Below are positions 25,383 to 33,622 of a stretch of DNA of 64,000 nt, piece by piece. This stretch comes from CAYQOX01 sp964419335 (lineage in GTDB: Bacteria; Hinthialibacterota; Hinthialibacteria; Hinthialibacterales; Hinthialibacteraceae): positions 1 to 64,000 of the forward strand of contig CAYQOX010000017.1 in assembly GCA_964419335.1 (NCBI GenBank), written 5' to 3'. Position 1 is the first letter of the stretch. Each line of letters begins with the position of its first letter. Below the pieces are notes generated by a model, which saw nothing but the letters and a program-made list of their open reading frames with translations, was not told the DNA's origin and did no database searches. Both the position numbers and the translations under genes were made by a program.

Positions 25383-27167
25383 GTGCTAAAAAAACGTTTG
25401 CTTTGGCAACTTTTCCCCTCTTACCTTCTCGTTACCCTCTTATCCCTCATGGCCGTAACCTGGTATGCAATGACTTCGTTACGGGAGATGCATGAATCCT
25501 TTTTGCAAAATAAACTTGTTACTCTCAATCACTTTATTGAAAGAGAGATCCAGAATAAACAATGGCCTTTGCGCCAAGAATGGGTCAATCCTCTGATTCG
25601 TGAACTTGGCGATTTAGGTCAAACCCGTATTACCATCATTATGCCGAATGGAAAGGTGATTGGTGACACGGATGAGAATCCTGATGAAATGGATAACCAT
25701 AGCCATCGTCCTGAAATTCAAGAATCTCTAAAGAAGGGACTTGGACAATCGCTACGTTACAGCCAAACCGTGCAGAAAAGAATGATGTACGCCGCAATGC
25801 CCATTCAAAAAAAGAATGAGACGATGGCCGTTGTTCGTACCTCCATCCCGGTGAAGTCAATTTTAGAAGTCGTGCGGCCTATCTATCTGAAACTGATTAC
25901 GGCGGGACTTCTTGTGGCCGTAATCGCAGCCTTAATTAGTTTGATTATTTCGAAAAAGTTAACTTCTCCTTTAGAGAGTTTAAAAGAAGGAGCCCAACGA
26001 TTTGCCCAAAGGGATTTTAGCCGTACACTGGAAGTGCCAGACAATGATGAAATGGCTCGCCTGGCGAGTACGATGAACGTCATGGCTTCGGAATTGGATC
26101 AACAATTTCGTACCATCAATCAACAGAGAAATTTGCAAGAAGCGATTTTGGGCAGCATGATCGAAGGGGTGTTGGCCATTGATGAGAATGAGCGTTTATT
26201 AAGTCTCAATTTATCCGCCGCCGAGTGGTTAGGGATCGATCCCAAAAAGAGTGACAAAAAAAGTTTTTCGGAATTAATTAATAATAATGAACTCCATCAT
26301 TTTGTTCAGCGTTCTTTGTTGGAAAAAGAAACGATCGAAGATCAAATCTTAGTCGAATTCAACCAGGAAAAACGCTATCTGCAAGCACGGGGTACGACTC
26401 TTTACAATCCGGAAGGTGAACCGATCGGCGCTGTTATTGTCTTGGTCGATGTTACTCGGTTGAAACAATTGGAAAATATCCGGCGTGAATTTGTGGCCAA
26501 TGTATCCCACGAGTTGAAAACTCCGGTTACATCCATCAAAGGTTTTGTTGAAACGTTATTAGATGGGGCTATGGAAGACGAAGAAAATGCTACCCGGTTC
26601 TTAAAAATCATTTCAAAACAAGCAGACCGTCTCAGCGCCATCATCGAAGACCTGCTTAGTCTCTCACGCATCGAACAATCCAGCCAAGTAGAAAAGTCCG
26701 AGAAAATTTCTTTAGAACCTTCTCCCATTCGGCCTGTTATCGAGTCTTCGGTTGAATGTTGTAAACCCAAGGCCGAAGCCAAAGAGATTACCATCGACAT
26801 GGAGTGCGACGAGAATTTCATTATTAACATCAATCCTCCCCTTTTAGAACAAGCGTTGATCAACTTGATTGACAACGCCATCAAATATAGTGATGAACGT
26901 GAGCATATCTTTATATTTTGTACAGAAAATGAACACCAGGTATGTATTAATGTACAGGATCGGGGAGTGGGGATCAAAGAAGAACATTTACTCAGAATTT
27001 TTGAACGCTTTTATCGCGTTGACAAAGCACGAAGCCGAAAGTTGGGTGGGACCGGATTGGGGTTGGCTATTGTTAAACACATTATCCAATCCCACAAAGG
27101 GAATGTCACCGTCCATAGTGTTTGGAATGAAGGAAGTACGTTTACTATTCAACTTCCAAAAATGTAG
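25383..27167 (+). CDS. PhoR-like membrane sensor histidine kinase
   Basis: 594 residues from GTG 25383, 4 bases after the regulator's stop. TM1 at about 8-30, an extracytoplasmic domain (~35-165), TM2 near 172-195, HAMP (SKKLTSPLESLKEGA), then a PAS domain (~250-350: AILGSMIEGVLAIDENERLL). HisKA carries VANVSHELKTP (His ~376) with SIKGFVETLL, as in PhoR. HATPase has LIDNAIKYS, DRGVGIKEEHL, FERFYRVDKARSRKLGGTGLGLAIVKH. It autophosphorylates and controls the upstream regulator. PAS plus HAMP resembles PhoR/WalK. The signal is not deducible because no transport genes adjoin. Confidence 0.9.
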   Translation: MLKKRLLWQLFPSYLLVTLLSLMAVTWYAMTSLREMHESFLQNKLVTLNHFIEREIQNKQWPLRQEWVNPLIRELGDLGQTRITIIMPNGKVIGDTDENPDEMDNHSHRPEIQESLKKGLGQSLRYSQTVQKRMMYAAMPIQKKNETMAVVRTSIPVKSILEVVRPIYLKLITAGLLVAVIAALISLIISKKLTSPLESLKEGAQRFAQRDFSRTLEVPDNDEMARLASTMNVMASELDQQFRTINQQRNLQEAILGSMIEGVLAIDENERLLSLNLSAAEWLGIDPKKSDKKSFSELINNNELHHFVQRSLLEKETIEDQILVEFNQEKRYLQARGTTLYNPEGEPIGAVIVLVDVTRLKQLENIRREFVANVSHELKTPVTSIKGFVETLLDGAMEDEENATRFLKIISKQADRLSAIIEDLLSLSRIEQSSQVEKSEKISLEPSPIRPVIESSVECCKPKAEAKEITIDMECDENFIININPPLLEQALINLIDNAIKYSDEREHIFIFCTENEHQVCINVQDRGVGIKEEHLLRIFERFYRVDKARSRKLGGTGLGLAIVKHIIQSHKGNVTVHSVWNEGSTFTIQLPKM

Positions 27168-27636
27168 TTGATTCGAAAAATCGTTTTTTTGAAACTGTGA
27201 TGTAAAGTGTACATGTATACTTTTTATGTCGATTAAACTATTGGCTTTATAAAGAGTAAATCAAGCATCTCCTTTTATAATGTAATTTCCTGAATATTTG
27301 TCATTGTTTGATTATTCAATCTCCAATTGCTGTAATAAAAGAAGACTCTATTAAAGATAGCAGCAATGAAGTAAGAAAACTTATATTTACCTTCTTTCTT
27401 ATCACCCCAATCATTGGGATAAATTGTTAACTATTTACAAATCAATAGATTGAACAGCCATTCCCTAAATAGATATTTAAATTCCTTATCATTTTTATCA
27501 GTAATTCCACATTGGGCTAGACACTTATATATAATTATGATTAACTTTTTTATCAAAAGACTTATTGTATTGTTTAACAATCAAGTCATCTAAATGTAAT
27601 AAATTGCTAACCTAAGAGGTTTATATTCTTGTCATT
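27168..27636. other. 469-base AT-rich gap before the prepilin gene
   Basis: Very AT-rich, with no open frame of note and no hairpin followed by a T-run. It should hold the promoter of the prepilin gene, probably including TATATT at 27622-27627, but no good -35 partner is seen. The prepilin start has no clear ribosome binding site. Confidence 0.4.
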
Positions 27637-28254
27637 ATGAAAACAAAAAAGGCTTTTACCCTGATCGAATTATTAATTGTCGTGGCGATCATTGGCATCT
27701 TGGCCGCGATCGCGGTTCCCAATTTCATGAACGCTCAGGTCCGTGCCAACATTGCGAAAGTGGAATCCGATATGAAATCACTTTCCACCTCATTAGAAGC
27801 CTATGCGCTCGATCATAATGGGTATCCCGGCGATCATGACTTGGATCGTTATATGTTTGGAGAAGATGGTCTCTTCCATCTGACCACACCCATTTCTTAC
27901 ATCTCCGCGCTGCCCTCGGATCCCTTTGTGCAAAAAAAGTTGAAGCATTCCCTCAATCTCGGAAGCAGCAACGCCTACGCGACTGAAGGCCGCCCCGACT
28001 ATGAAATGGGAAGCGGCGCTGATAATCAAGGCATTTATAAGAAACAAGCCTATAGCCTCATGAGCTACGGACCCGACTATATCGACGATAACAGCAGCCA
28101 TGATCCCTTCCCATTTAATGTCGATATGGACCGCTATGACCCCACCAACGGATTGCGTTCCAGCGGCAATATTTTTCGCTGGGGAGGCGATTATATGTCG
28201 GGCTGCCTGATCCTGGATTGGGGACGGGACACAATGGGTAGCGGATGCCGTTAA
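27637..28254 (+). CDS. Type II/IV prepilin-like protein (GspG-like)
   Basis: 205 residues. The N-terminus MKTKKAFTLIELLIVVAII is a class III prepilin signal; the expected peptidase site is A|FTLIE, with Ala instead of the usual Gly at -1 and Glu at +5 kept. The hydrophobic helix GILAAIAVPNF follows, then a pseudopilin-type helix (AQVRANIAKVESDMKS) with LEAYALDHNGYPGD. The C-terminal half has RWGGDYMSGCLILDWGRD. It would be exported and assembled by a type II secretion or type IV pilus machine encoded elsewhere. It is followed after 61 bases by a large secreted protein gene, probably in the same operon. Confidence 0.85.
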   Translation: MKTKKAFTLIELLIVVAIIGILAAIAVPNFMNAQVRANIAKVESDMKSLSTSLEAYALDHNGYPGDHDLDRYMFGEDGLFHLTTPISYISALPSDPFVQKKLKHSLNLGSSNAYATEGRPDYEMGSGADNQGIYKKQAYSLMSYGPDYIDDNSSHDPFPFNVDMDRYDPTNGLRSSGNIFRWGGDYMSGCLILDWGRDTMGSGCR

Positions 28255-28315
28255 TTGGTTCCATCATGATGGTCTTGGCCATCATTCATCTATTTCATTT
28301 ATAAGGAGTCTTGCT

Positions 28316-30103
28316 ATGAGAAACCATCTTTTACACGTCATGGTGATGCTTGCGATCGTGGCGGGCAGTGCCGGCGGGCAAGTAATCTTGGAGGAAAACT
28401 TTGACCAGGCGGCCGAGTTTGCCCCTCTCGAAAGTGTGGTACACCCCGAAACCGGAGAACCGCTGGATGAAGGTGTCTTGTTGACCATCATCCCCGAAGG
28501 GTGGACAATCACGGCAGAATTAAGACCGGAAGACGACACTTACGGCGCCGATTGGCCCTACCCCGGTTGGACTGCTCTCTTCGATTTTGAGTGGGATACT
28601 CAAGGGGGAAACCGGGATATGGAAGTCCCCGGTTTTGAAGAAGGCATCATGGTCGCCGATTCCGATCTCTTTGGCAATCGAGGGGCGCGATCCTGGCTAC
28701 AAAGTCCTATCGTCGATGTAGATTCGACTTCCATCATTATTGAATTTGACAGCCACTATCGCCATAACGATTATCAGTTGGTCGGTCTGGATGTGACCTG
28801 GGATGAGGGAGATACATATGAGAATATCTTTGAATGGAGCGATGCTGACCATTCGGATAACCAAAACTACATTGAGCATGTAATTCGTGCGGTAACCGTC
28901 CCCGATGGAGCCAGCACGGTCGGCCTCCAGTTTCGTTTCATGGGGGACGACAATCAAGATGGATTTCATGACTTCGATTGGTATTGGGCTATTGATAACG
29001 TCGTTGTAACCGAGGCCGATATTTCAAAACCGCAAACGCCCCAAATCTCAATCTCTATGGTAGACCCTGCGAGTATAAACAGCGATGTGATTTTAACCGG
29101 CTCGACTTTCACCAGTCCTTCAGGCGCAAATCATAATAAAACCGCTTGGGAAGTCGCCTTGGATGAAAATTTTGAGAACCTACTCTTTTTCAGCGAAACA
29201 ACGAGCGAATTAACCGAATTGACCTTACCCAATTCGAAGATTCCATTTGAGAAATCGATTTACGCACGGGTAAAATACCAAGATGATAACGGGGCTTATT
29301 CTGATTTTTCTGCGTCGGAAGAGTTTCAACTTTCTCCTCCTCCTGAGTTGAAAGTCATCCATCTTGCCGATTTTGAATCCACCGAAGAAGGCGAACTTCC
29401 CCCGGAATTTAAACAAGTCAGTTTGAATGACGGGACGGTGGATAATGAAAACTACAACATCTTTTCCTCATGGGCTGTCATTACACCTGAAACCATGGCC
29501 ACCTTCGGCGGTGACCGCGTGAACACCCCGGTGTATGAGGGCAAAAGCGTTTATACCAATTCCGACGGCTTTAGTCCTTATCATGAAACCCATCTCCTTA
29601 CTCAAGAGATCGACCTTACCGGAGTAACCAATGTGTGGCTTACCTTCGATAGCAACTATGTGCAAAACCAAGATAATATCGGGGTGTTGGAGTATAGCGT
29701 GGATGGTGGCGATTTGAGCGATGACGGCACCGCCAGTGGAACCTGGCTGCCGTTGCTTTACATGCTTGAAGAAGATGACATTGCCTTTCATGATGACGGC
29801 ACTCCTAACGCAGCAGAAACCTTTACAGAAGACAATATCGCCGATGGGACTTCTTTCCCCTATAGTTTCTATGTCTTTGCTGAGCCGCTGGAAGAATTGG
29901 ATGAGTATATCTCTCCCCGAGTCAACGATGATAAATTCGAGAGCAAACGTTTTGAGCGTTTCCGGCTCGAAGCGGCCGATGAGCAATCCAGTGTCGTAAT
30001 TCGCTGGATGAACATGGGCACCAATAGCTGGTTCTGGGGATTGGACAACATCACCCTTTGGGGAGATGATGGAACCCCCGTGCAAGACTGGTCACTTTAT
30101 TAA
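28316..30103 (+). CDS. Large secreted protein with two jelly-roll-like domains
   Basis: 595 residues. Signal peptide at about 1-21 (HVMVMLAIVAGSAGG). Two copies of a MAM/cleaved-adhesin-like sandwich are visible: ILEENFDQAAEF...WLQSPIVDVDS...WYWAIDNVVVTE in the first half and LADFESTEEGELP...EIDLTGVTNVWLTF...SWFWGLDNITLW in the second. A fibronectin-III-like segment (about 240-340) lies between. The chain ends GTPVQDWSLY. It probably binds glycans or surfaces; no enzyme site is seen. RBS AAGGAGTC. It follows the prepilin gene, suggesting secretion by, or display near, the same system. Confidence 0.6.
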   Translation: MRNHLLHVMVMLAIVAGSAGGQVILEENFDQAAEFAPLESVVHPETGEPLDEGVLLTIIPEGWTITAELRPEDDTYGADWPYPGWTALFDFEWDTQGGNRDMEVPGFEEGIMVADSDLFGNRGARSWLQSPIVDVDSTSIIIEFDSHYRHNDYQLVGLDVTWDEGDTYENIFEWSDADHSDNQNYIEHVIRAVTVPDGASTVGLQFRFMGDDNQDGFHDFDWYWAIDNVVVTEADISKPQTPQISISMVDPASINSDVILTGSTFTSPSGANHNKTAWEVALDENFENLLFFSETTSELTELTLPNSKIPFEKSIYARVKYQDDNGAYSDFSASEEFQLSPPPELKVIHLADFESTEEGELPPEFKQVSLNDGTVDNENYNIFSSWAVITPETMATFGGDRVNTPVYEGKSVYTNSDGFSPYHETHLLTQEIDLTGVTNVWLTFDSNYVQNQDNIGVLEYSVDGGDLSDDGTASGTWLPLLYMLEEDDIAFHDDGTPNAAETFTEDNIADGTSFPYSFYVFAEPLEELDEYISPRVNDDKFESKRFERFRLEAADEQSSVVIRWMNMGTNSWFWGLDNITLWGDDGTPVQDWSLY

Positions 30104-30133
30104 TCCACTCAATTCTCTCAAAGAAGTAAGCAA

Positions 30134-30163
30134 GCCCCCTCGCCGTACATGGCGAGGGGGCTG
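30134..30163. terminator. Terminator between convergent genes
   Basis: Perfect 12-bp stem AGCCCCCTCGCC (30134-30145) / GGCGAGGGGGCT (30152-30163), loop GTACAT, followed by GCGTTT. It lies between the + strand secreted protein and the minus strand Sua5/YrdC gene and probably works both ways. Confidence 0.8.
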
Positions 30164-30202
30164 CGTTTAGAACAGAGAGGAAAAGAAACTCCTTTTTTTG
30201 GT

Positions 30203-30829
30203 TTACGACTCATGCGATAAAACAGCCCGTATTTTCTCTTCTTCAATCGCTCCGTGACGCAGTATTTTTACCTCGTGAGAAGAACAATCGACCACCGTAG
30301 AGGGTTGGCTAGGGGGGAGTTCGCCCGCGTCGATGATAAAATCGGCCTGCTCTAATAAAGATTCCATCCCGCGCAGCGAAGTTACCGGCGGCTGGCCGCT
30401 AAGATTAACACTTGTATTAATCAGCCCTTCGTGAAAATGGGGAAGAATCTTTTGGAGAAATGTGTAGTTGGGGGAGCGAAGCCCGACTTTGCCTGCGTTC
30501 GTACAGGGGTGTTTCTCACTCGCCGGAATAACAATCGTTAAAGCCCCCGGCCAGAATCGCTTGGTTAAACGATGGGCACTCTTAGTAGGGTAAAGCAAAG
30601 GAGATGCAAAAGCGTTTTCTACAGTGACAAAAAGGGCGAAAGGTTTTTGTGCGGGACGCTGCTTAAGCTCATATAGGCGCTGCACGGTCGCTGGGTGGTT
30701 GGGATCGCAGATAAAACCATACACCGTATCTGTTGGCAGGCAGACTAAGGAACCCGCCTGCAAATGCTCGATACAACGCTGGAGCAGCAACGTGCTATCG
30801 CTTGCCTGGTAATTATGATGTTCTGGCAT
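30203..30829 (-). CDS. L-threonylcarbamoyladenylate synthase (Sua5/YrdC family)
   Basis: 208 residues, the short YrdC form. The start at 30829 overlaps the upstream glycosyltransferase gene by 17 bases and follows GAGG. Motifs: VCLPTDTVYGFICDP, the KxR...K active region KQRPAQKPFALFV, FWPGALTIVI, VGLRSPN and TSVNLSGQPP. It makes threonylcarbamoyl-AMP from Thr, bicarbonate and ATP for the t6A37 tRNA modification. There is no C-terminal Sua5 domain. Last gene of the 30.2-35.8 kb minus strand run; coupled to an unrelated glycosyltransferase. Confidence 0.9.
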   Translation of the reverse strand: MPEHHNYQASDSTLLLQRCIEHLQAGSLVCLPTDTVYGFICDPNHPATVQRLYELKQRPAQKPFALFVTVENAFASPLLYPTKSAHRLTKRFWPGALTIVIPASEKHPCTNAGKVGLRSPNYTFLQKILPHFHEGLINTSVNLSGQPPVTSLRGMESLLEQADFIIDAGELPPSQPSTVVDCSSHEVKILRHGAIEEEKIRAVLSHES

Positions 30830-32645
30830 GATTTCGGTAATCCTCAAATTGGTCAAAAAGCTGAATAATCCGTTGGGTATAGCCATGCTCTTTTTCGATC
30901 CGCTGCTTGGCTCTCTCGCTTATCGCCTGCCGTTCTTGGGGATGATCGAGATAATATTCAACTTTTGCGGGGAGATCCTCCACGCTCTCATACAAGGCAA
31001 TTTCATGATTTGGAATGAAAAACTCTTCCGTACGTTGAAGCGTGTGTAAATGCATATCGCTCAGGACGAACCCATCGCATAGGGGGACTTCCATATCCCG
31101 GGTAGCGGGAGCGGAATGAAGGAAGGGGGGATGGATGTTGAGGCTAATTTCTGCGGAGAGATAGAAATCAAAGCACTCCTGTGAGGTTAATCCCTTGCCT
31201 TGGAAAGCGTCTTCCAAGGCGGTGTCCTGCAGGAGTGTTTCCCAATCGGGATTGCCAAAGATTTTGATCTCATAATCCTGGAGTGATAAAAGCAATTCGA
31301 GGCGCCGTGCCCGTACCCACTCAGCATTAAGGTAAAAATAAAGCAATTGCTGAGAGGACATTTTCTCGCGGCGCAGATTTTCGATAGCGCGTAGAATTTC
31401 CTTTTGTTCTTTTTCGTGAAGTTCATAAATCTTGAGGATGGATTCCCACGGAGCTTTGATTCTCTCTTGCCGGGCTGCTACGGCTTGATCGATTTTTTGC
31501 ACGATCTCGCACGATATTTTTTGCCGGTAAGGTTCAGTGTTCATAATACTGCCTACGAAGCCCAACTGGCAGTGAAATTCCTCCCGGAAAGTGTGTGTCA
31601 AAGAATAGCCGCCTAGCGGGACCTCGCCCAAATGGTGCTTGGCCCGGTCATACATGCGGGCTTGAAATTCCCCATGACAATAAAACAGATAGTCATGAGG
31701 TCCATGGTGATAGGTATGAAGATGATCGGGATCGTCCACATACCAAATTAAGCGCGGCATAGGAACGGATTCAATGCCGGGTATGAGTACATCGGAGGGG
31801 TGACTCAGAGTCATTAAACAATCGGGGCAATTTTCGATTAGATCAAACCACAATCGTAAAGAATCAAAGGGGCTCAATTGATTCAGGGGGTAAGGAATAC
31901 GATGCTCAATTACCCGGTAGCCCAATCCCTTCAGGCCTTCGCGTAAGCCCCGCCCCAACACCATCCAACAGCTCACCGTGGGGATGAGCAGCATTATGTT
32001 TTGGGTGGGCAGGTGACGAGGCCGTTGATAGTGAAGCAAAAATTGGTTGGAGCGCTGTTGGATTTCTTGAGAAAGATGTTTAAACCGCTGCTGGATTTTT
32101 CGCATATAGGATTGCCCCTCTTGAAGTAACTCGGGACGTTGTAGAGAGGGAATAAAATGAAGGCCGGTGCCTGTAATAAAATAGGGTTTTAGAACTCCAG
32201 CCATCATCTCGAGTGCATGCTGATAGGCTTGTTTTCCAATGTGCCAATAGACGTTCGGCAGAGCGAAGAGAGGACGTAAATCGTACTCATGGAGCATGAA
32301 CATAAACGCGGCGAAGTTCGGTTCAATCATGAGAATGGGGGTGCGTTCAGAAAGGGTCTTTTCTTCCAGAACCTCGGGAAGGAACGTATCTGCGCCAAAG
32401 AGGAAAAGCCATTGGTGTCCTGGCTGGTAAGCGCGCCAGTGGGGAAAATAACGTTCCCGCAAGCGATGAGGAGGAAAGAGGGTGATGGTTTTTCGCTTTC
32501 CTCGCTTTTTAGAGTGGATTTCAAATTGGTAATGACCCTCTTCTTGTTGATGACGTATTGGGGTGTAAGTGTGCAATGCTTCTTCGAGTTGGGAATAAAG
32601 CAAGGGATGCTGCTCTCGTATGGCTGATACATTGGCTTCAAACAT
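30813..32645 (-). CDS. CgeB/DUF3880-type glycosyltransferase
   Basis: 610 residues, cytoplasmic. The N-terminal half has IMLLIPTVSCWMVLGRGLREG and LRLWFDLIENCPDCLMTLSHP, then IWYVDDPDHL, LFYCHGEFQARM, LGFVGSIM. These are the Rossmann-like elements of the CgeB/DUF3880 group of GT-B enzymes. The C-terminal part (KIFGNPDWETL, AEISLNIHPPFLHSAPATRDMEV, CDGFVLSDM, VEYYLDHPQERQAISERA) is the family's nucleotide-sugar half. Homologues glycosylate proteins, spore crust or flagellin. In this flagellated organism a flagellin or surface-protein target is possible but unproven. A helical insertion lies at about 390-470. 14 bases downstream of the amidase gene. Confidence 0.75.
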   Translation of the reverse strand: MFEANVSAIREQHPLLYSQLEEALHTYTPIRHQQEEGHYQFEIHSKKRGKRKTITLFPPHRLRERYFPHWRAYQPGHQWLFLFGADTFLPEVLEEKTLSERTPILMIEPNFAAFMFMLHEYDLRPLFALPNVYWHIGKQAYQHALEMMAGVLKPYFITGTGLHFIPSLQRPELLQEGQSYMRKIQQRFKHLSQEIQQRSNQFLLHYQRPRHLPTQNIMLLIPTVSCWMVLGRGLREGLKGLGYRVIEHRIPYPLNQLSPFDSLRLWFDLIENCPDCLMTLSHPSDVLIPGIESVPMPRLIWYVDDPDHLHTYHHGPHDYLFYCHGEFQARMYDRAKHHLGEVPLGGYSLTHTFREEFHCQLGFVGSIMNTEPYRQKISCEIVQKIDQAVAARQERIKAPWESILKIYELHEKEQKEILRAIENLRREKMSSQQLLYFYLNAEWVRARRLELLLSLQDYEIKIFGNPDWETLLQDTALEDAFQGKGLTSQECFDFYLSAEISLNIHPPFLHSAPATRDMEVPLCDGFVLSDMHLHTLQRTEEFFIPNHEIALYESVEDLPAKVEYYLDHPQERQAISERAKQRIEKEHGYTQRIIQLFDQFEDYRNHARTS

Positions 32646-32659
32646 AGAAGCGATTTTGT

Positions 32660-33559
32660 CTATCCTTCCTGATCATCGATAAAACGTGATCGGATTGCGC
32701 CATAGGCATCGATGCGCCGGTCGCGAAAAAAGGGCCAATGGCGGCGTACGGTTTCAAGATGTCGGTGATCGATTTCGGCGACCAGGATATCCTCCTGATC
32801 CATGGGGGATTCAGCTATGATTTTACCAAAGGGATCACTCACAAAGGAAGAGCCGAAGAACTCAATGCCGCCGTCTCCTTGGGGGGAGGGTTCAAAGCCT
32901 ACCCGGTTGGGCGCGGCTATATAAACCCCGTTCGCGATGGCATGACCGCGTTGGATGGTCTGCCACGCCTCGCGCTGCCCGGCTCCTTCCGTCTCTTTTT
33001 CTTCTGGGTGCCAGCCAATCGCAGTGGGGTAAAAAAGCACCGAAGGCCCCCGTAAAGCGGTTAAACGAGCACCTTCGGGATACCATTGATCCCAGCAGAT
33101 TAAGACGCCGATGCGTCCCTTAGAGGTGTCGAAAGCCCGGAAGCCTAGATCGCCGGGGGTGAAGTAAAACTTCTCGTAATAGCCCGGGTCGTCGGGGATG
33201 TGCATCTTTCGATACAGACCGATAACCTCACCCTGATCCAAGATCGCGGCGCTGTTGTGGTAAACACCCGCGGTGCGGCGCTCGAACAAGGGAACGATGA
33301 TGACTACGTCAAATTCCTTGGAAAGTTTGGCAAGCGCTTGCGTCGAGGGACCGGGGATGGATTCGGCTAAATCAAAGGGTTCCACCGCTTCCCGCTGGCT
33401 AAAGTAGCGGGTCGCAAACAGTTCTTGCAGGCAGACGACTTCCGCCCCTTGTTCTATAGCGCTGCGGACCCGGTGGGAGGCTTTCTCGATATTCTCGTCT
33501 TTATCCGGTCCGCAGCGCATTTGAATTAAGCCAATTCGAAAGGAATGAAAAACAGCCAT
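32660..33559 (-). CDS. aguB: N-carbamoylputrescine amidase-like nitrilase
   Basis: 299 residues; start at 33559 chosen because GGAGTGCCT precedes it. The nitrilase triad is in place: Glu in CLQELFATRYF (E46), Lys in GLYRKMHIPDDPGYYEK, Cys in VLICWDQWYPE. The wording around each matches N-carbamoylputrescine amidase, which converts N-carbamoylputrescine to putrescine, CO2 and ammonia. The usual partner, agmatine deiminase (aguA), is not in the window, so the pathway must be completed elsewhere. Other nitrilase substrates cannot be excluded. It sits between the beta-helix gene (63-base gap) and the glycosyltransferase on the minus strand. Confidence 0.85.
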   Translation of the reverse strand: MAVFHSFRIGLIQMRCGPDKDENIEKASHRVRSAIEQGAEVVCLQELFATRYFSQREAVEPFDLAESIPGPSTQALAKLSKEFDVVIIVPLFERRTAGVYHNSAAILDQGEVIGLYRKMHIPDDPGYYEKFYFTPGDLGFRAFDTSKGRIGVLICWDQWYPEGARLTALRGPSVLFYPTAIGWHPEEKETEGAGQREAWQTIQRGHAIANGVYIAAPNRVGFEPSPQGDGGIEFFGSSFVSDPFGKIIAESPMDQEDILVAEIDHRHLETVRRHWPFFRDRRIDAYGAIRSRFIDDQEG

Positions 33560-33622
33560 AGGCACTCCAAAGTTCATGCTGGCAGTAGGTTAATTCAGGT
33601 TGAACCCATCGGGCGCTGAGAC

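Noticed and set aside
30100..31000. Replication origin, suggested by the C-rich to G-rich skew change
   Set aside because: No cluster of DnaA-box-like TTATCCACA sites, no dnaA or dnaN, and a second opposite flip only ~23 kb away. An inversion explains the pattern better.
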